Of a stretch of 64,000 nt of DNA, positions 1 through 7,494 are shown in pieces; within the stretch, counting starts at the first letter, position 1; every line of letters begins with the position of its first letter. The position numbers were made by a program, and so were the translations under genes. Source of the DNA: Corallococcus llansteffanensis (GTDB taxonomy: Bacteria > Myxococcota > Myxococcia > Myxococcales > Myxococcaceae). Below the pieces are notes generated by a model. It saw only the letters and a list, made by a program, of their open reading frames with translations, searched no databases and was not told the DNA's origin. The stretch spans positions 1-64,000 of the forward strand of contig NZ_RAWB01000001.1 of NCBI RefSeq assembly GCF_003612055.1. The letters run 5' to 3'.

Positions 1-1372
1 AGTCGAAGCCGCCCTGCGCGCCGCCTCCGGCGTCAACGAGGCCGTCGTCGTCGCCCGTGGAAGCGACGGGGACAAGCGCCTCGTCGGCTACGTCACCGCA
101 CGCGAAGGCCATGCCCTCGACGCCGACACCCTCAAGGCAGGCCTCAAGCAACACCTGCCCGAGTACATGGTGCCCAGCACGGTACTGGTGCTGGACGCCC
201 TGCCTCTCAACGCCAACGGCAAGGTGGACCGCAAGGCCCTGCCCGAAGCGGACACGCGTGAAGCCGAGGCGAAGGACTTCGTCGCCCCACGCGACGCGCT
301 GGAGATGCAGCTCGCCCGCATCTGGGAGGACGTCCTGGGCCTGCGCTCCGTGGGCGTGCGCACCAGCTTCTTCGAGTTGGGCGGCCACTCGCTGCTCGCC
401 GTGCGCATGGTGGCCGCCGTGCGTGAGCGCCTGGGCCAGAGCCTGCCACTGGCCGTCCTCTTCCAGCAGCCCACCATCGAGCACCTCGCCAAGGTGCTGC
501 GAGAGGACGCCCAGGAGTGGACGCCCCTGGTGCCCCTGGAGAAGGGAGAGCCAGGCCAACGCCCGCTCTTCTTCGTCCACCCGGGTGGCGGCAACGTCCT
601 CGCCTACGGTGAGCTGGCGCGAAGGCTGGGCCCCTCCCAGCCCGTCTACGGCCTCCAGTCCCGCGGCCTGGACGGACGCCCCGTCGCGGAGTCCATTGAG
701 GAGATGGCGGCCCTCTACCTCGACGCCGTGCGCACGGTGCAGCCGCGAGGCCCCTACCTCCTCGGCGGCTGGTCCATGGGCGGCGTCGTCGCCTACGAGA
801 TGGCCCGCAGGCTGCGCGAAGCGGGCGAAGCGGTGGACCTGCTCGCCCTCGTGGACGCGCACGCCCCCGGCCTGACGAAGCCCTCCGCGAAGTACACCCC
901 CCATGTGAGGGCACGCATCGCCTTCGCCCACGCCACGGCCTCCGCCTTCGCTCAGACTCCGACGCTGTCAGACGAAGCCCTGGCCCAGGGCGACGACGAC
1001 GCGATGCTCGGCGCCCTGCTGGAAGAAGGCCTCCGGGCCCGCATCCTCGACACCCAGTCGGGCCCCGCCCAGCTGCGCGCCCTCTTCCGCGTCTTCCAGG
1101 CCAACCTGCTCGCCCTGGAGCACTACGTGCCCAAGCCCTACGACGGCACCGCCCTGCTGCTCAGCGCCAGCGAGTCCGCGCCCGGCAGCACGCCCCTCCC
1201 GCGTCACCGCGGCTGGGAAGGCCTGGTGCGCGGCGGCCTGGAGGTCCTCGATGTCCCTGGCAGCCACCACGCGCTGATGCAGGACCCGCACCTCGAGCCC
1301 GTCCTCGAACGCCTGCGCGAAGCCCTCGCCCGCGTGTCTGCCATTGCCCCACGGGAATCCACGGGAAGCTGA
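1..1372 (+). CDS. NRPS C-terminal fragment (A end - carrier - thioesterase), 5' truncated by window
   Basis: The reading frame is already open at base 2, so the gene starts before the window. The visible part begins in the C-terminal subdomain of an adenylation domain (LPEYMVPS, then the A10 motif LPLNANGKVDRKALP with its catalytic lysine). A carrier domain follows, with its phosphopantetheine serine in FFELGGHSLLA (Ser codon 389-391). The end is a type I thioesterase with nucleophile motif GGWSMGG (Ser codon 773-775) and a C-terminal catalytic His in PGSHHALM. The thioesterase marks this as the last module of an assembly line, releasing the peptide. It is followed by a strong hairpin and convergent genes, so the cluster ends here on this side. 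What it makes cannot be told from this piece. The halogenase cassette 13 kb away could supply a building block in trans, but that is inference. Confidence 0.95.
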   Translation, partial: VEAALRAASGVNEAVVVARGSDGDKRLVGYVTAREGHALDADTLKAGLKQHLPEYMVPSTVLVLDALPLNANGKVDRKALPEADTREAEAKDFVAPRDALEMQLARIWEDVLGLRSVGVRTSFFELGGHSLLAVRMVAAVRERLGQSLPLAVLFQQPTIEHLAKVLREDAQEWTPLVPLEKGEPGQRPLFFVHPGGGNVLAYGELARRLGPSQPVYGLQSRGLDGRPVAESIEEMAALYLDAVRTVQPRGPYLLGGWSMGGVVAYEMARRLREAGEAVDLLALVDAHAPGLTKPSAKYTPHVRARIAFAHATASAFAQTPTLSDEALAQGDDDAMLGALLEEGLRARILDTQSGPAQLRALFRVFQANLLALEHYVPKPYDGTALLLSASESAPGSTPLPRHRGWEGLVRGGLEVLDVPGSHHALMQDPHLEPVLERLREALARVSAIAPRESTGS

Positions 1373-1382
1373 AGCCGTCTTG

Positions 1383-1412
1383 CCCCCGCGTCTGGCCCTA
1401 CAGACGCGGGGG
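1383..1412. terminator. Bidirectional terminator hairpin
   Basis: A perfect 12-bp inverted repeat (CCCCCGCGTCTG / CAGACGCGGGGG) with a 6-base loop starts 10 bases after the NRPS stop codon, between two convergent genes. No T-run follows on either strand, which is common in very GC-rich genomes. Confidence 0.75.
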
Positions 1413-1477
1413 ACTCCATCGCGGAAACCCAAGCCCGCGGCCCGCGAACCGGGACGAACCTCCGAAAAGCGGCGCGG

Positions 1478-2065
1478 CTACGTCCCAGCGCGCCGATACA
1501 TGAGGTCCGTGCGAAGCGCGTACTTGAGGCCCGCGGTGACCACCGCGCCTTCGTGAAACAGGTGGTGATTGAACAGCAGGGCGGTGCCCGCGCTCGGCGT
1601 CACGGAGCGCCCGAGATTGAGGAAGTTCGTCGCGCCCCCATGCGGGCAGTCATTCAGATACACCATGAAGGTGAGCAGGCTGCGCTCATCGCGGTGGCGC
1701 ACGAACGCGCCGTCGAAGTGCGGCGCGAAGTACTGGCCCGCCTCGTAGCGATAGCAGCGGAGCCGCTCGTTCGCCCCGCACGCCTCCCACTCGCGCTCGA
1801 GCCGGAGCGGCACGTGGGGCGCGATGCGCTCGAACAGCAGCATCGCCAGCCCGACGTCGTCGAACATCACCCGCGTGTTGTTGCGGATGTCCGGGCGCAT
1901 CACGAAGCCCGCCGCCGTGGTGATGGGCGCCGCGGTCGGCCCGGCCTCCTCGATGCGCTTGATCAGCGCGCGGCACTCCTCGGCGCTGAGCAGGTTGTCC
2001 ACGGTGATGACGAGCGGGTTGCCCGTCCCGAGCGCCTCGTCGGGATTCGGAAGCATGGGCATCAT
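1478..2065 (-). CDS. 2OG-Fe(II) oxygenase, prolyl 4-hydroxylase type
   Basis: A 195-residue protein with the double-stranded beta-helix fold of prolyl 4-hydroxylase-like dioxygenases. The iron ligands are visible as HFD (H116, D118) and a distal His in LFHEG (H171), followed by a Lys/Arg pair (K181, R185) that would hold the 2-oxoglutarate carboxylate. GGATNF and TGTALLF-type strands flank the site. It is the last gene of the minus-strand operon; its ATG lies 2 bases after the stop of the DprE2-like gene, so the two are probably translationally coupled. Two adjacent ATG codons are available; the first is used here. Its substrate is unknown: the operon suggests a sugar or lipid-linked sugar, but a peptidyl-proline substrate cannot be excluded. 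Confidence 0.85.
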   Translation of the reverse strand: MMPMLPNPDEALGTGNPLVITVDNLLSAEECRALIKRIEEAGPTAAPITTAAGFVMRPDIRNNTRVMFDDVGLAMLLFERIAPHVPLRLEREWEACGANERLRCYRYEAGQYFAPHFDGAFVRHRDERSLLTFMVYLNDCPHGGATNFLNLGRSVTPSAGTALLFNHHLFHEGAVVTAGLKYALRTDLMYRRAGT

Positions 2066-2067
2066 GG

Positions 2068-2805
2068 TCAGAGCTTCAGCCTCTTGAACACCGGCTCCGG
2101 GATGCTCCGGATGATGAACATGATGAGCGCCCAGAAGCCGGGCACGTAGACCTCGTTCTTCCGCGCATCGGCGGCGCGCAGCAGCCCCTTGGCCACCTGC
2201 TCCGGCGTGGCGAAGAGCTTGTTCTTCGGCACGTGCGCCGTCATCGGTGTGTCCACGAAGCCGGGCTTCACCGTCACCACCGCCACGCCGGACTTCGCCA
2301 GCCGGTTGCGCAGGCCCTGGAGGAACACGGTCAGCGCGCCCTTGGACGCGCCATACACGTAGTTGCTCTGCCGGCCCCGGTCTCCGGCCACCGAGGAGAT
2401 CACCACCAGCGTGCCGGCCTTCTGCGCCTCGAAGCGGTTGGCCAGCTCCGTCAGCAGCGACGCGGCGCTGAGGAAGTTCGTGCGCAGCACCACCTCCGCC
2501 GCCGCCCACGAGCGCTGGCTCGCGTCCTGGTCTCCCAGCACGCCATGCGCCAGCACGGCCCCGTCCAGGCCGCCCAGGGCCTGCCACGCGCGCTCCACGA
2601 GGCTCGCGTGCGCCTCGCAGTCGTTCAGGTCCAGCGCCCGGAACTCCACCTTGGGCGCGCCGCGCGTGGCCGCGTCACGGGCCACCGCCTCCAGGTTCTC
2701 GGCGTTGCGGCCCACCAGGTACAGCGAGGCCCCGCGCGCGGCGAGCAGCCGCACCGTGGCCTGGGCGATGGCGCTCGTGGCGCCGAGGACGATGACTTTC
2801 TTCAT
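2068..2805 (-). CDS. dprE2: DprE2-like short-chain dehydrogenase (keto-sugar reductase)
   Basis: A 245-residue classical short-chain dehydrogenase: nucleotide-binding GATSAIA at residue 8, catalytic Ser in VVISSVAG (137/138), and YxxxK at Y151/K155. The stretch from SSVAGDRGRQSNYVYG through PGFVDTPMTAHV and the C-terminal IPEPVFKRL closely follows mycobacterial DprE2 as I recall it. DprE2 reduces the 2'-keto intermediate of decaprenyl-phospho-ribose epimerisation to give decaprenyl-phospho-D-arabinose, using NADH. It lies between the DprE1-like oxidase (16 bases upstream) and the oxygenase, which supports the paired assignment. No other member of the SDR superfamily fits the C-terminal motif as well. 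Confidence 0.87.
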   Translation of the reverse strand: MKKVIVLGATSAIAQATVRLLAARGASLYLVGRNAENLEAVARDAATRGAPKVEFRALDLNDCEAHASLVERAWQALGGLDGAVLAHGVLGDQDASQRSWAAAEVVLRTNFLSAASLLTELANRFEAQKAGTLVVISSVAGDRGRQSNYVYGASKGALTVFLQGLRNRLAKSGVAVVTVKPGFVDTPMTAHVPKNKLFATPEQVAKGLLRAADARKNEVYVPGFWALIMFIIRSIPEPVFKRLKL

Positions 2806-2821
2806 GGGGACCAGGGGCCTG

Positions 2822-4213
2822 TCAGCGAAGGGCGAGCAGTGAGGCCGGAGGGACCGCGCTGTCGCCGCGCCCCTCCAGTGAAGGCAGGGGCAGCGACACC
2901 GGATTCACCCGGCGCCAGAAGGAGGACGAGAACGCCGGGTCGAGGTACGCCGCGAACCGTTCACGCTGGGGGAAGTACGCCGCGAAGCTCTCCGGGCTCA
3001 TGCGCGCGTCCTTGGCCGGATACACCGCGCCCCCTGCCTCGCGCGTCACGCGGTCCAGTTCCTCCACGAGCCGCCACGTCTTCTCGCCCCGGTTGGCGAA
3101 GTCCAGGGCCAGCGTGAAGCCGGGGCGCGGGAAGGACATCCACCCGGGCGACGGCAGGTCGCCGAACGTCTTGAGCACGGACAGGAAGCTGGGCAGCCCA
3201 CCCCGCGCGCTGCGCTCCAGCAGCTCCTTCAGCGCGTCCCGCGCGGTGGCGTGGGGCACCACGCACTGGAACTGGAGGAAGCCCTGGCGGCCATAGATGC
3301 GGTTCCACCCGTACACGCTGTCGAGCGGGTAGAAGAACGGATCGTAGTGCACCAGCTGCCGCGACGGCCGGCCCCGCTGCCGGTGGTAGTACAGGAAGTT
3401 GAAGGCGGACACCGACAGCCGGTTGAGGCAGAAGCCCGGCAGGTCCATGGGCACCGCGAGCCCGGTGCCGTGCGACAGGTGGCTCCTGGCGAGCGGCAGC
3501 CGCTCGAACTGGGACGGCGCGAAGTTGCCCCGGTAGAACAGGCCCCGGCCCAGCTTCTTGCCCCGCGCCAGGCAGTCCACCCACGACATGGTGAAGTCGT
3601 GGTCGGCCTCGGACTCCGCCGACACGCGCAGGAACCCGTCCAGGTTGTCGAAGGGCACCGTCTCCTGCACCACGAAGGGGTTGCGGATGGGCGCCATCTG
3701 CACCTCCGCCCAGGTGATGAGCCCCGTGAGCCCCAGGCCGCCAATCGTCGCCCCGAACCAGTCGGGGTTCTCGTCGGGCGCGCACATCCGGCGGCTGCCG
3801 TCCGAGCGCAGCAGTTCGAAGCGCCGCACATGCCGGCCGAACGTGCCGGCGCGGTGGTGGTTCTTGCCATGCACGTCATTGGCGATGGCGCCGCCCACCG
3901 TCACGAACTTCGTGCCCGGTGTCACCGGCAGGAACCAGCCGCGCGGCACGCACAGCCGCAGGAGCGTATCCAGCGACACGCCCGCCTCGCAGCGCACCAC
4001 GCCCGTCGCCGCATCGAAGTCGATGAGCCGATCCAACCCGGAGGTGAGCAGCACCGTGCCCCCGGCGTTGAGGCACGAATCGCCATAGCTGCGGCCCAGG
4101 CCATGCGGCAGCACGGGCCCGTCGACCTGAGGCAGCACGTCCGAGCGCCAGACGAGCGACCGCGTCCGCTGCTCGACGCGGGGGAAGCGCCCCCAGGAAT
4201 CCGACGGGCTCAT
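2822..4213 (-). CDS. dprE1: DprE1-like FAD-dependent decaprenylphosphoryl-ribose 2-oxidase
   Basis: A 463-residue FAD-linked oxidase of the vanillyl-alcohol-oxidase/PCMH fold. Diagnostic stretches shared with mycobacterial DprE1 are HGLGRSYGDS, VTVGGAIANDVHGKNHH, ATIGGLGLTGLI, YPLDSVYGWNRIYG and AKDARM (the Lys is K401). It would oxidise the 2'-OH of a polyprenyl-phospho-ribose at the membrane. The benzothiazinone-reactive Cys387 of the M. tuberculosis enzyme aligns with an alanine here (A369, codon near 3109). The C-terminal 30 residues diverge and are Pro/Leu-rich. The start ATG (4213) has a GGAG ribosome site 8 bases upstream and follows the UbiA stop by 13 bases; an in-frame upstream start would overlap UbiA and lacks support. 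Confidence 0.9.
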   Translation of the reverse strand: MSPSDSWGRFPRVEQRTRSLVWRSDVLPQVDGPVLPHGLGRSYGDSCLNAGGTVLLTSGLDRLIDFDAATGVVRCEAGVSLDTLLRLCVPRGWFLPVTPGTKFVTVGGAIANDVHGKNHHRAGTFGRHVRRFELLRSDGSRRMCAPDENPDWFGATIGGLGLTGLITWAEVQMAPIRNPFVVQETVPFDNLDGFLRVSAESEADHDFTMSWVDCLARGKKLGRGLFYRGNFAPSQFERLPLARSHLSHGTGLAVPMDLPGFCLNRLSVSAFNFLYYHRQRGRPSRQLVHYDPFFYPLDSVYGWNRIYGRQGFLQFQCVVPHATARDALKELLERSARGGLPSFLSVLKTFGDLPSPGWMSFPRPGFTLALDFANRGEKTWRLVEELDRVTREAGGAVYPAKDARMSPESFAAYFPQRERFAAYLDPAFSSSFWRRVNPVSLPLPSLEGRGDSAVPPASLLALR

Positions 4214-4226
4214 CGCGAGGCTCCGT

Positions 4227-5678
4227 TCACGTCGCCACCCACAGCACCAGCGCCGCGACGAGCCCGACGACGTAGCTGACACGGTCCTTGAGCGCGAAGA
4301 CGAGCGGGTCCTCGTTCACGAGCCCCCGGTGGGCCAGCACCCAGATGCGTCCCACCCAGTACAGCATCACCGGGCAGAGCAGCCACAGCCGCTCCGGGTG
4401 GCCATACAGCGCGGTGACCTCCTTGCTGGTGATGTAGAGGGCGAGCACCAGCACGGACACCTGCCCCGCCGCCACGCCCAGGCTCGCGAGCTGCTCGTAG
4501 TCCTGCGCCAGGTAGCCGCGCCCATGGGCGGACGGCTCGTTGGACTGCCGCAGCCGCCGCACCTCGCTCACGCGTTTGAGGAGGGCCAGGGACAGGAAGA
4601 GGAAGGTGCTGAACATCAACAGCCAGCTCGACGTGGGCACGCCCACCGCCAACGCGCCGCCGAAGATGCGCACGGTGTACAGGCCCGCTAGCACCAGCAC
4701 GTCCAGCATCATCACCTGCTTGAGCCGCAGCGAGTACGCGAGCGTGAGCACGAAGTACGCGCCCAGGAGCGCGGCGAACGACAGGGGCAGCGTCCCCAGC
4801 ACCACCACCACCGCCGCGAGCCCCAGGAGCAGCGGCGCCAGCACCACGCCCGCGCGCACCGACAGCTCGCCCGACGCGAAGGGGCGCCGGGACTTGGTGG
4901 GGTGACGCCGGTCCGACGCCAGGTCCAGCAGATCGTTGAGCACGTACACGCTGGAGGCGCACAGGCTGAAGGCGACGAAGGCGAGCACCGCGCGCGGGGC
5001 CATGCCGCCCTGGGTCGCCTTGTGCGCGGCCAGGAGCGGCACGAAGACGAGCACGTTCTTCGCCCACTGGTGCACCCGCAGCGCCCGCACCCAGCCGCGC
5101 CAGGAGGCCTTGGGGGCCTCGAACACGCGGTGCACGGGGCGGCCCAGCCCCTGGGCCTGACGCAGCACCCCGGCCCGGGCATGCACGACCACGACCTCCC
5201 GGCACTCGCGCCACAGCGCCAGGTCCACCGCGTCGTTGCCCGCGTAGTCGAACGTGCCCAGCACCTCCCGCAGCCGCGCGAGCTTCCGCGCGCCGGACAG
5301 GTTCACGCCGGCCTCGCTCGCGAGCACGTCGCTGAAGAGGCCCAGGTGCGCGGCCACCGCGTCGGCGATGCGCCGGTCCGCCGCCGTGGTCAGCACGAGC
5401 CTCCGCCCCCGCGCATGCTCCTCGCGCAGGAAGGTGAGCACGTCCGCGTTGTAGGGCAGCGAGGTGACGTCCAGCGCCGCGTGGCGGGCGACCTCCGCCT
5501 TGAAGAAGGCCTTGCCCCGGAGCACCCACAGCGGCGCCAGCAGCAGCCACCACGGCGCGTGCTTGAGGAGCACGAGCAGGTTCTCGTGCAGGGTGTCCGT
5601 GCGCACCAGCGTGCCGTCCAGGTCGACCGCGAGCGGGACGGCGGGGGCGTCATCGGGGATGGGAGCGTGGGGCTGCAT
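4227..5678 (-). CDS. HAD phosphatase - UbiA prenyltransferase fusion (DPPR synthase-like)
   Basis: A 483-residue two-domain protein. Residues about 1-200 are a HAD-family phosphatase: DLDGTLVRTD carries the two catalytic aspartates, and GNDAVD is the acidic motif IV. The C-terminal 280 residues are a UbiA membrane prenyltransferase with several hydrophobic helices and the signature NDLLDLASDRRHPTKSRRP, the form typical of 5-phosphoribosyl-1-pyrophosphate:decaprenyl-phosphate transferases. In mycobacteria this transferase makes decaprenyl-phospho-5-phosphoribose and a separate phosphatase removes the 5-phosphate; here both activities may sit in one chain. It is the first gene of the operon with DprE1 and DprE2. 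The start at 5678 precedes MQPHAPIPDD; a GTG at 5720 is the alternative. No strong ribosome site was seen for either. Confidence 0.87.
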   Translation of the reverse strand: MQPHAPIPDDAPAVPLAVDLDGTLVRTDTLHENLLVLLKHAPWWLLLAPLWVLRGKAFFKAEVARHAALDVTSLPYNADVLTFLREEHARGRRLVLTTAADRRIADAVAAHLGLFSDVLASEAGVNLSGARKLARLREVLGTFDYAGNDAVDLALWRECREVVVVHARAGVLRQAQGLGRPVHRVFEAPKASWRGWVRALRVHQWAKNVLVFVPLLAAHKATQGGMAPRAVLAFVAFSLCASSVYVLNDLLDLASDRRHPTKSRRPFASGELSVRAGVVLAPLLLGLAAVVVVLGTLPLSFAALLGAYFVLTLAYSLRLKQVMMLDVLVLAGLYTVRIFGGALAVGVPTSSWLLMFSTFLFLSLALLKRVSEVRRLRQSNEPSAHGRGYLAQDYEQLASLGVAAGQVSVLVLALYITSKEVTALYGHPERLWLLCPVMLYWVGRIWVLAHRGLVNEDPLVFALKDRVSYVVGLVAALVLWVAT

Positions 5679-5757
5679 GAAGGGGGGCTGCACGCTAGCC
5701 CAAGGCTTTGGCCCGTCCACCGTTTCAGGGGCCAGGACAACGGAAGTCTCCTCCAGG

Positions 5758-5812
5758 CGACGGGCTTCCTGGCCGCCCGTCGGACGGGGGGCCAGGGGCT
5801 CTGCCCCGTCCG
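5758..5812. terminator. Nested or alternative hairpins downstream of the cytochrome gene
   Basis: Two overlapping inverted repeats lie just after the stop codon of the minus-strand cytochrome gene: CGGACGGGG/CCCCGTCCG (9 bp, 5781-5812) and CGACGGGC/GCCCGTCG (8 bp, 5758-5782). They share 5781-5782, so both outer stems cannot fully form together. A terminator role is likely. Confidence 0.6.
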
Positions 5813-5813
5813 C

Positions 5814-7196
5814 TCAGAGCGACTTCAGGAACGCGAGCAGCGCGGCCCGGTCCTCCCGGGGCAGCCGCACGTAGCGCGACTGCGCCGGGGCCGCCTCGCC
5901 CCCGTGCCAGAGCACAGCCTCCTCCAGGTTGCGCGCCCGGCCGTCGTGCAGGAAGCGCGTGTGCTTGTTGACGACCTCCACCAGCCCGATTCCCCACAGG
6001 GGCGGCGTGCGCCACTCACTGCCACTGGCGAGCCCATCCGGACGCCCGTCCGCCAGGTCCTCGCCCAGGTCGTGCAGCAGCAGATCCGTGTAGGTGTAGA
6101 TGACCTGACCGGACACCTCGTCGAAGCCCTCCACGGTCCCTGTCTCCTGGGGCGTGTCGATGTGGCAGGCCGCACATCCGATGGCGCGGAACACGGCGTG
6201 GCCGCGCTGCACGTCGGGGGCCTCCCAGTCGCGCCGCTTCGGCACGGCCAAGAGGCGCATGTAGATCATCAGCAGGTCCAGGTCGTCCGCGGACACCTCC
6301 GGCCCACCGGGCGCGTCCCGGCCCTGCTCACGGGGATACAGGGTCGTGGTGAGCCCCATGTCCGCGACGAGCGCATGCGCCACCTGCTGGCGCAGCGTGG
6401 GCTGGTTGGCCTTCCACCCGAAGCGGCCCAGGCGGGTGGCGCCGGTCTCCACGTCCAGCACCTGGTTGGCGCGGCCAGAGATGCCGTCGTGGTCGCGGTC
6501 CTCGGGGTCGGCCCGGGCGAGGATGGCTGCTTCGGGCAGGGCCTCCAGCAGCCCCAGTCCGAAGTTCACGGGCGACACGCGGGCGGACACGGGGGCACCG
6601 TCGCCCAGGGGGCCATGGACGAGCCCCTGGAACTGGTAGCGCGGGCGCACGAGCGAATACGGCTCGCCGGTGGCGAACGTGCCGCGCGTCTCCTCGAAGT
6701 CGACGCGGACGTGGCCCTCGGGCACGTGGCCTTCGAGGGCATGCGCGTCGAGCTGGTCGCCGTACAGCGGATGGGGACCCACGCCCTCGGGCGCGCTCAA
6801 CTGGAACACCAGCGAGACGGGCGCCTCGGAGGGGGAGGCCGGTGGCTGACCGCGGCCGTCCTTCACGTGGCAGGTCATGCAGGAGGAGGCGCTGAAGAGC
6901 GGGCCCACGAGGACGGGGCCCCTGCGGGCCTCACTCCAGTCGCGGTCGAAGACGCCCTTGCCGGCATGGAAGTCCGGCCAGCGCGAGTGAGGCATGTTCA
7001 TGGGCGCGCGCCCGAAGGCGTTGCGGCCCGGATCCGCCACCGTGGTGGCGCCGCCGGAGCGCTCCACCTCGGGAAGGACGACGGGGGCCAGGGCCCCCAG
7101 GACGAGGGGTTCGGGGCGACGGACGACGGTAGCCCACGCGGCGCCGACGAGCAGCGCTCCAGCGGAGATGCCAGCAATGGACCAGGGCACGCGCAT
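5814..7196 (-). CDS. Di-heme oxidoreductase (thiol oxidoreductase / DHOR family)
   Basis: A 460-residue exported c-type cytochrome. The N-terminus has a hydrophobic signal segment (VPWSIAGISAGALLVGAAWA). Two heme-binding CxxCH motifs are present, CMTCH near residue 100 and CAACH near residue 339, a spacing typical of the bacterial di-heme 'thiol oxidoreductase' group (DUF1111, PF06537) related to MauG/CCP peroxidases. Other family stretches are FGWKANQPTLRQQ, RTPPLWGIG and FLHDGRARNLEEA near the C-terminus. It should act in the periplasm as an electron-transfer enzyme or peroxidase; no substrate can be inferred. In many bacteria this family sits beside imelysin-like iron-uptake genes, but none is here. 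The start is placed at the signal peptide; the frame is open upstream to 7412 but that part is not protein-like. Confidence 0.88.
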   Translation of the reverse strand: MRVPWSIAGISAGALLVGAAWATVVRRPEPLVLGALAPVVLPEVERSGGATTVADPGRNAFGRAPMNMPHSRWPDFHAGKGVFDRDWSEARRGPVLVGPLFSASSCMTCHVKDGRGQPPASPSEAPVSLVFQLSAPEGVGPHPLYGDQLDAHALEGHVPEGHVRVDFEETRGTFATGEPYSLVRPRYQFQGLVHGPLGDGAPVSARVSPVNFGLGLLEALPEAAILARADPEDRDHDGISGRANQVLDVETGATRLGRFGWKANQPTLRQQVAHALVADMGLTTTLYPREQGRDAPGGPEVSADDLDLLMIYMRLLAVPKRRDWEAPDVQRGHAVFRAIGCAACHIDTPQETGTVEGFDEVSGQVIYTYTDLLLHDLGEDLADGRPDGLASGSEWRTPPLWGIGLVEVVNKHTRFLHDGRARNLEEAVLWHGGEAAPAQSRYVRLPREDRAALLAFLKSL

Positions 7197-7494
7197 CCGG
7201 AAGCTTCCTCGAAACCCAACCCAAAGACGGCTTGCTTCGTTCGCAACGGGGGAGCCGGAGCGCCTTGCACCTGCCACGCCACGCACCGCGACAGCCCGGC
7301 TCCGCTCGGAGGAGCAGGACCGGGTGACACGGCGGTCCGGGCGGTTGTAGCGGGGAGGGTTACAGGGGAGCGGGGTGGTGTATCGGTCCGCGTCACAGCG
7401 CGGGGCTTCCACTGGAACTCCGGGTGTGGGTGTCCTCCACTCCCGCAGCGGTGTTGCGTGGATCGCGACGGGGGACTAGGGAACCGGTCCTCGT
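7197..7494. other. Divergent intergenic region
   Basis: About 300 bases between the divergent cytochrome and SNF2 genes. It must hold both promoters, but no convincing -35/-10 pair, operator or RNA structure was recognised. Confidence 0.5.
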
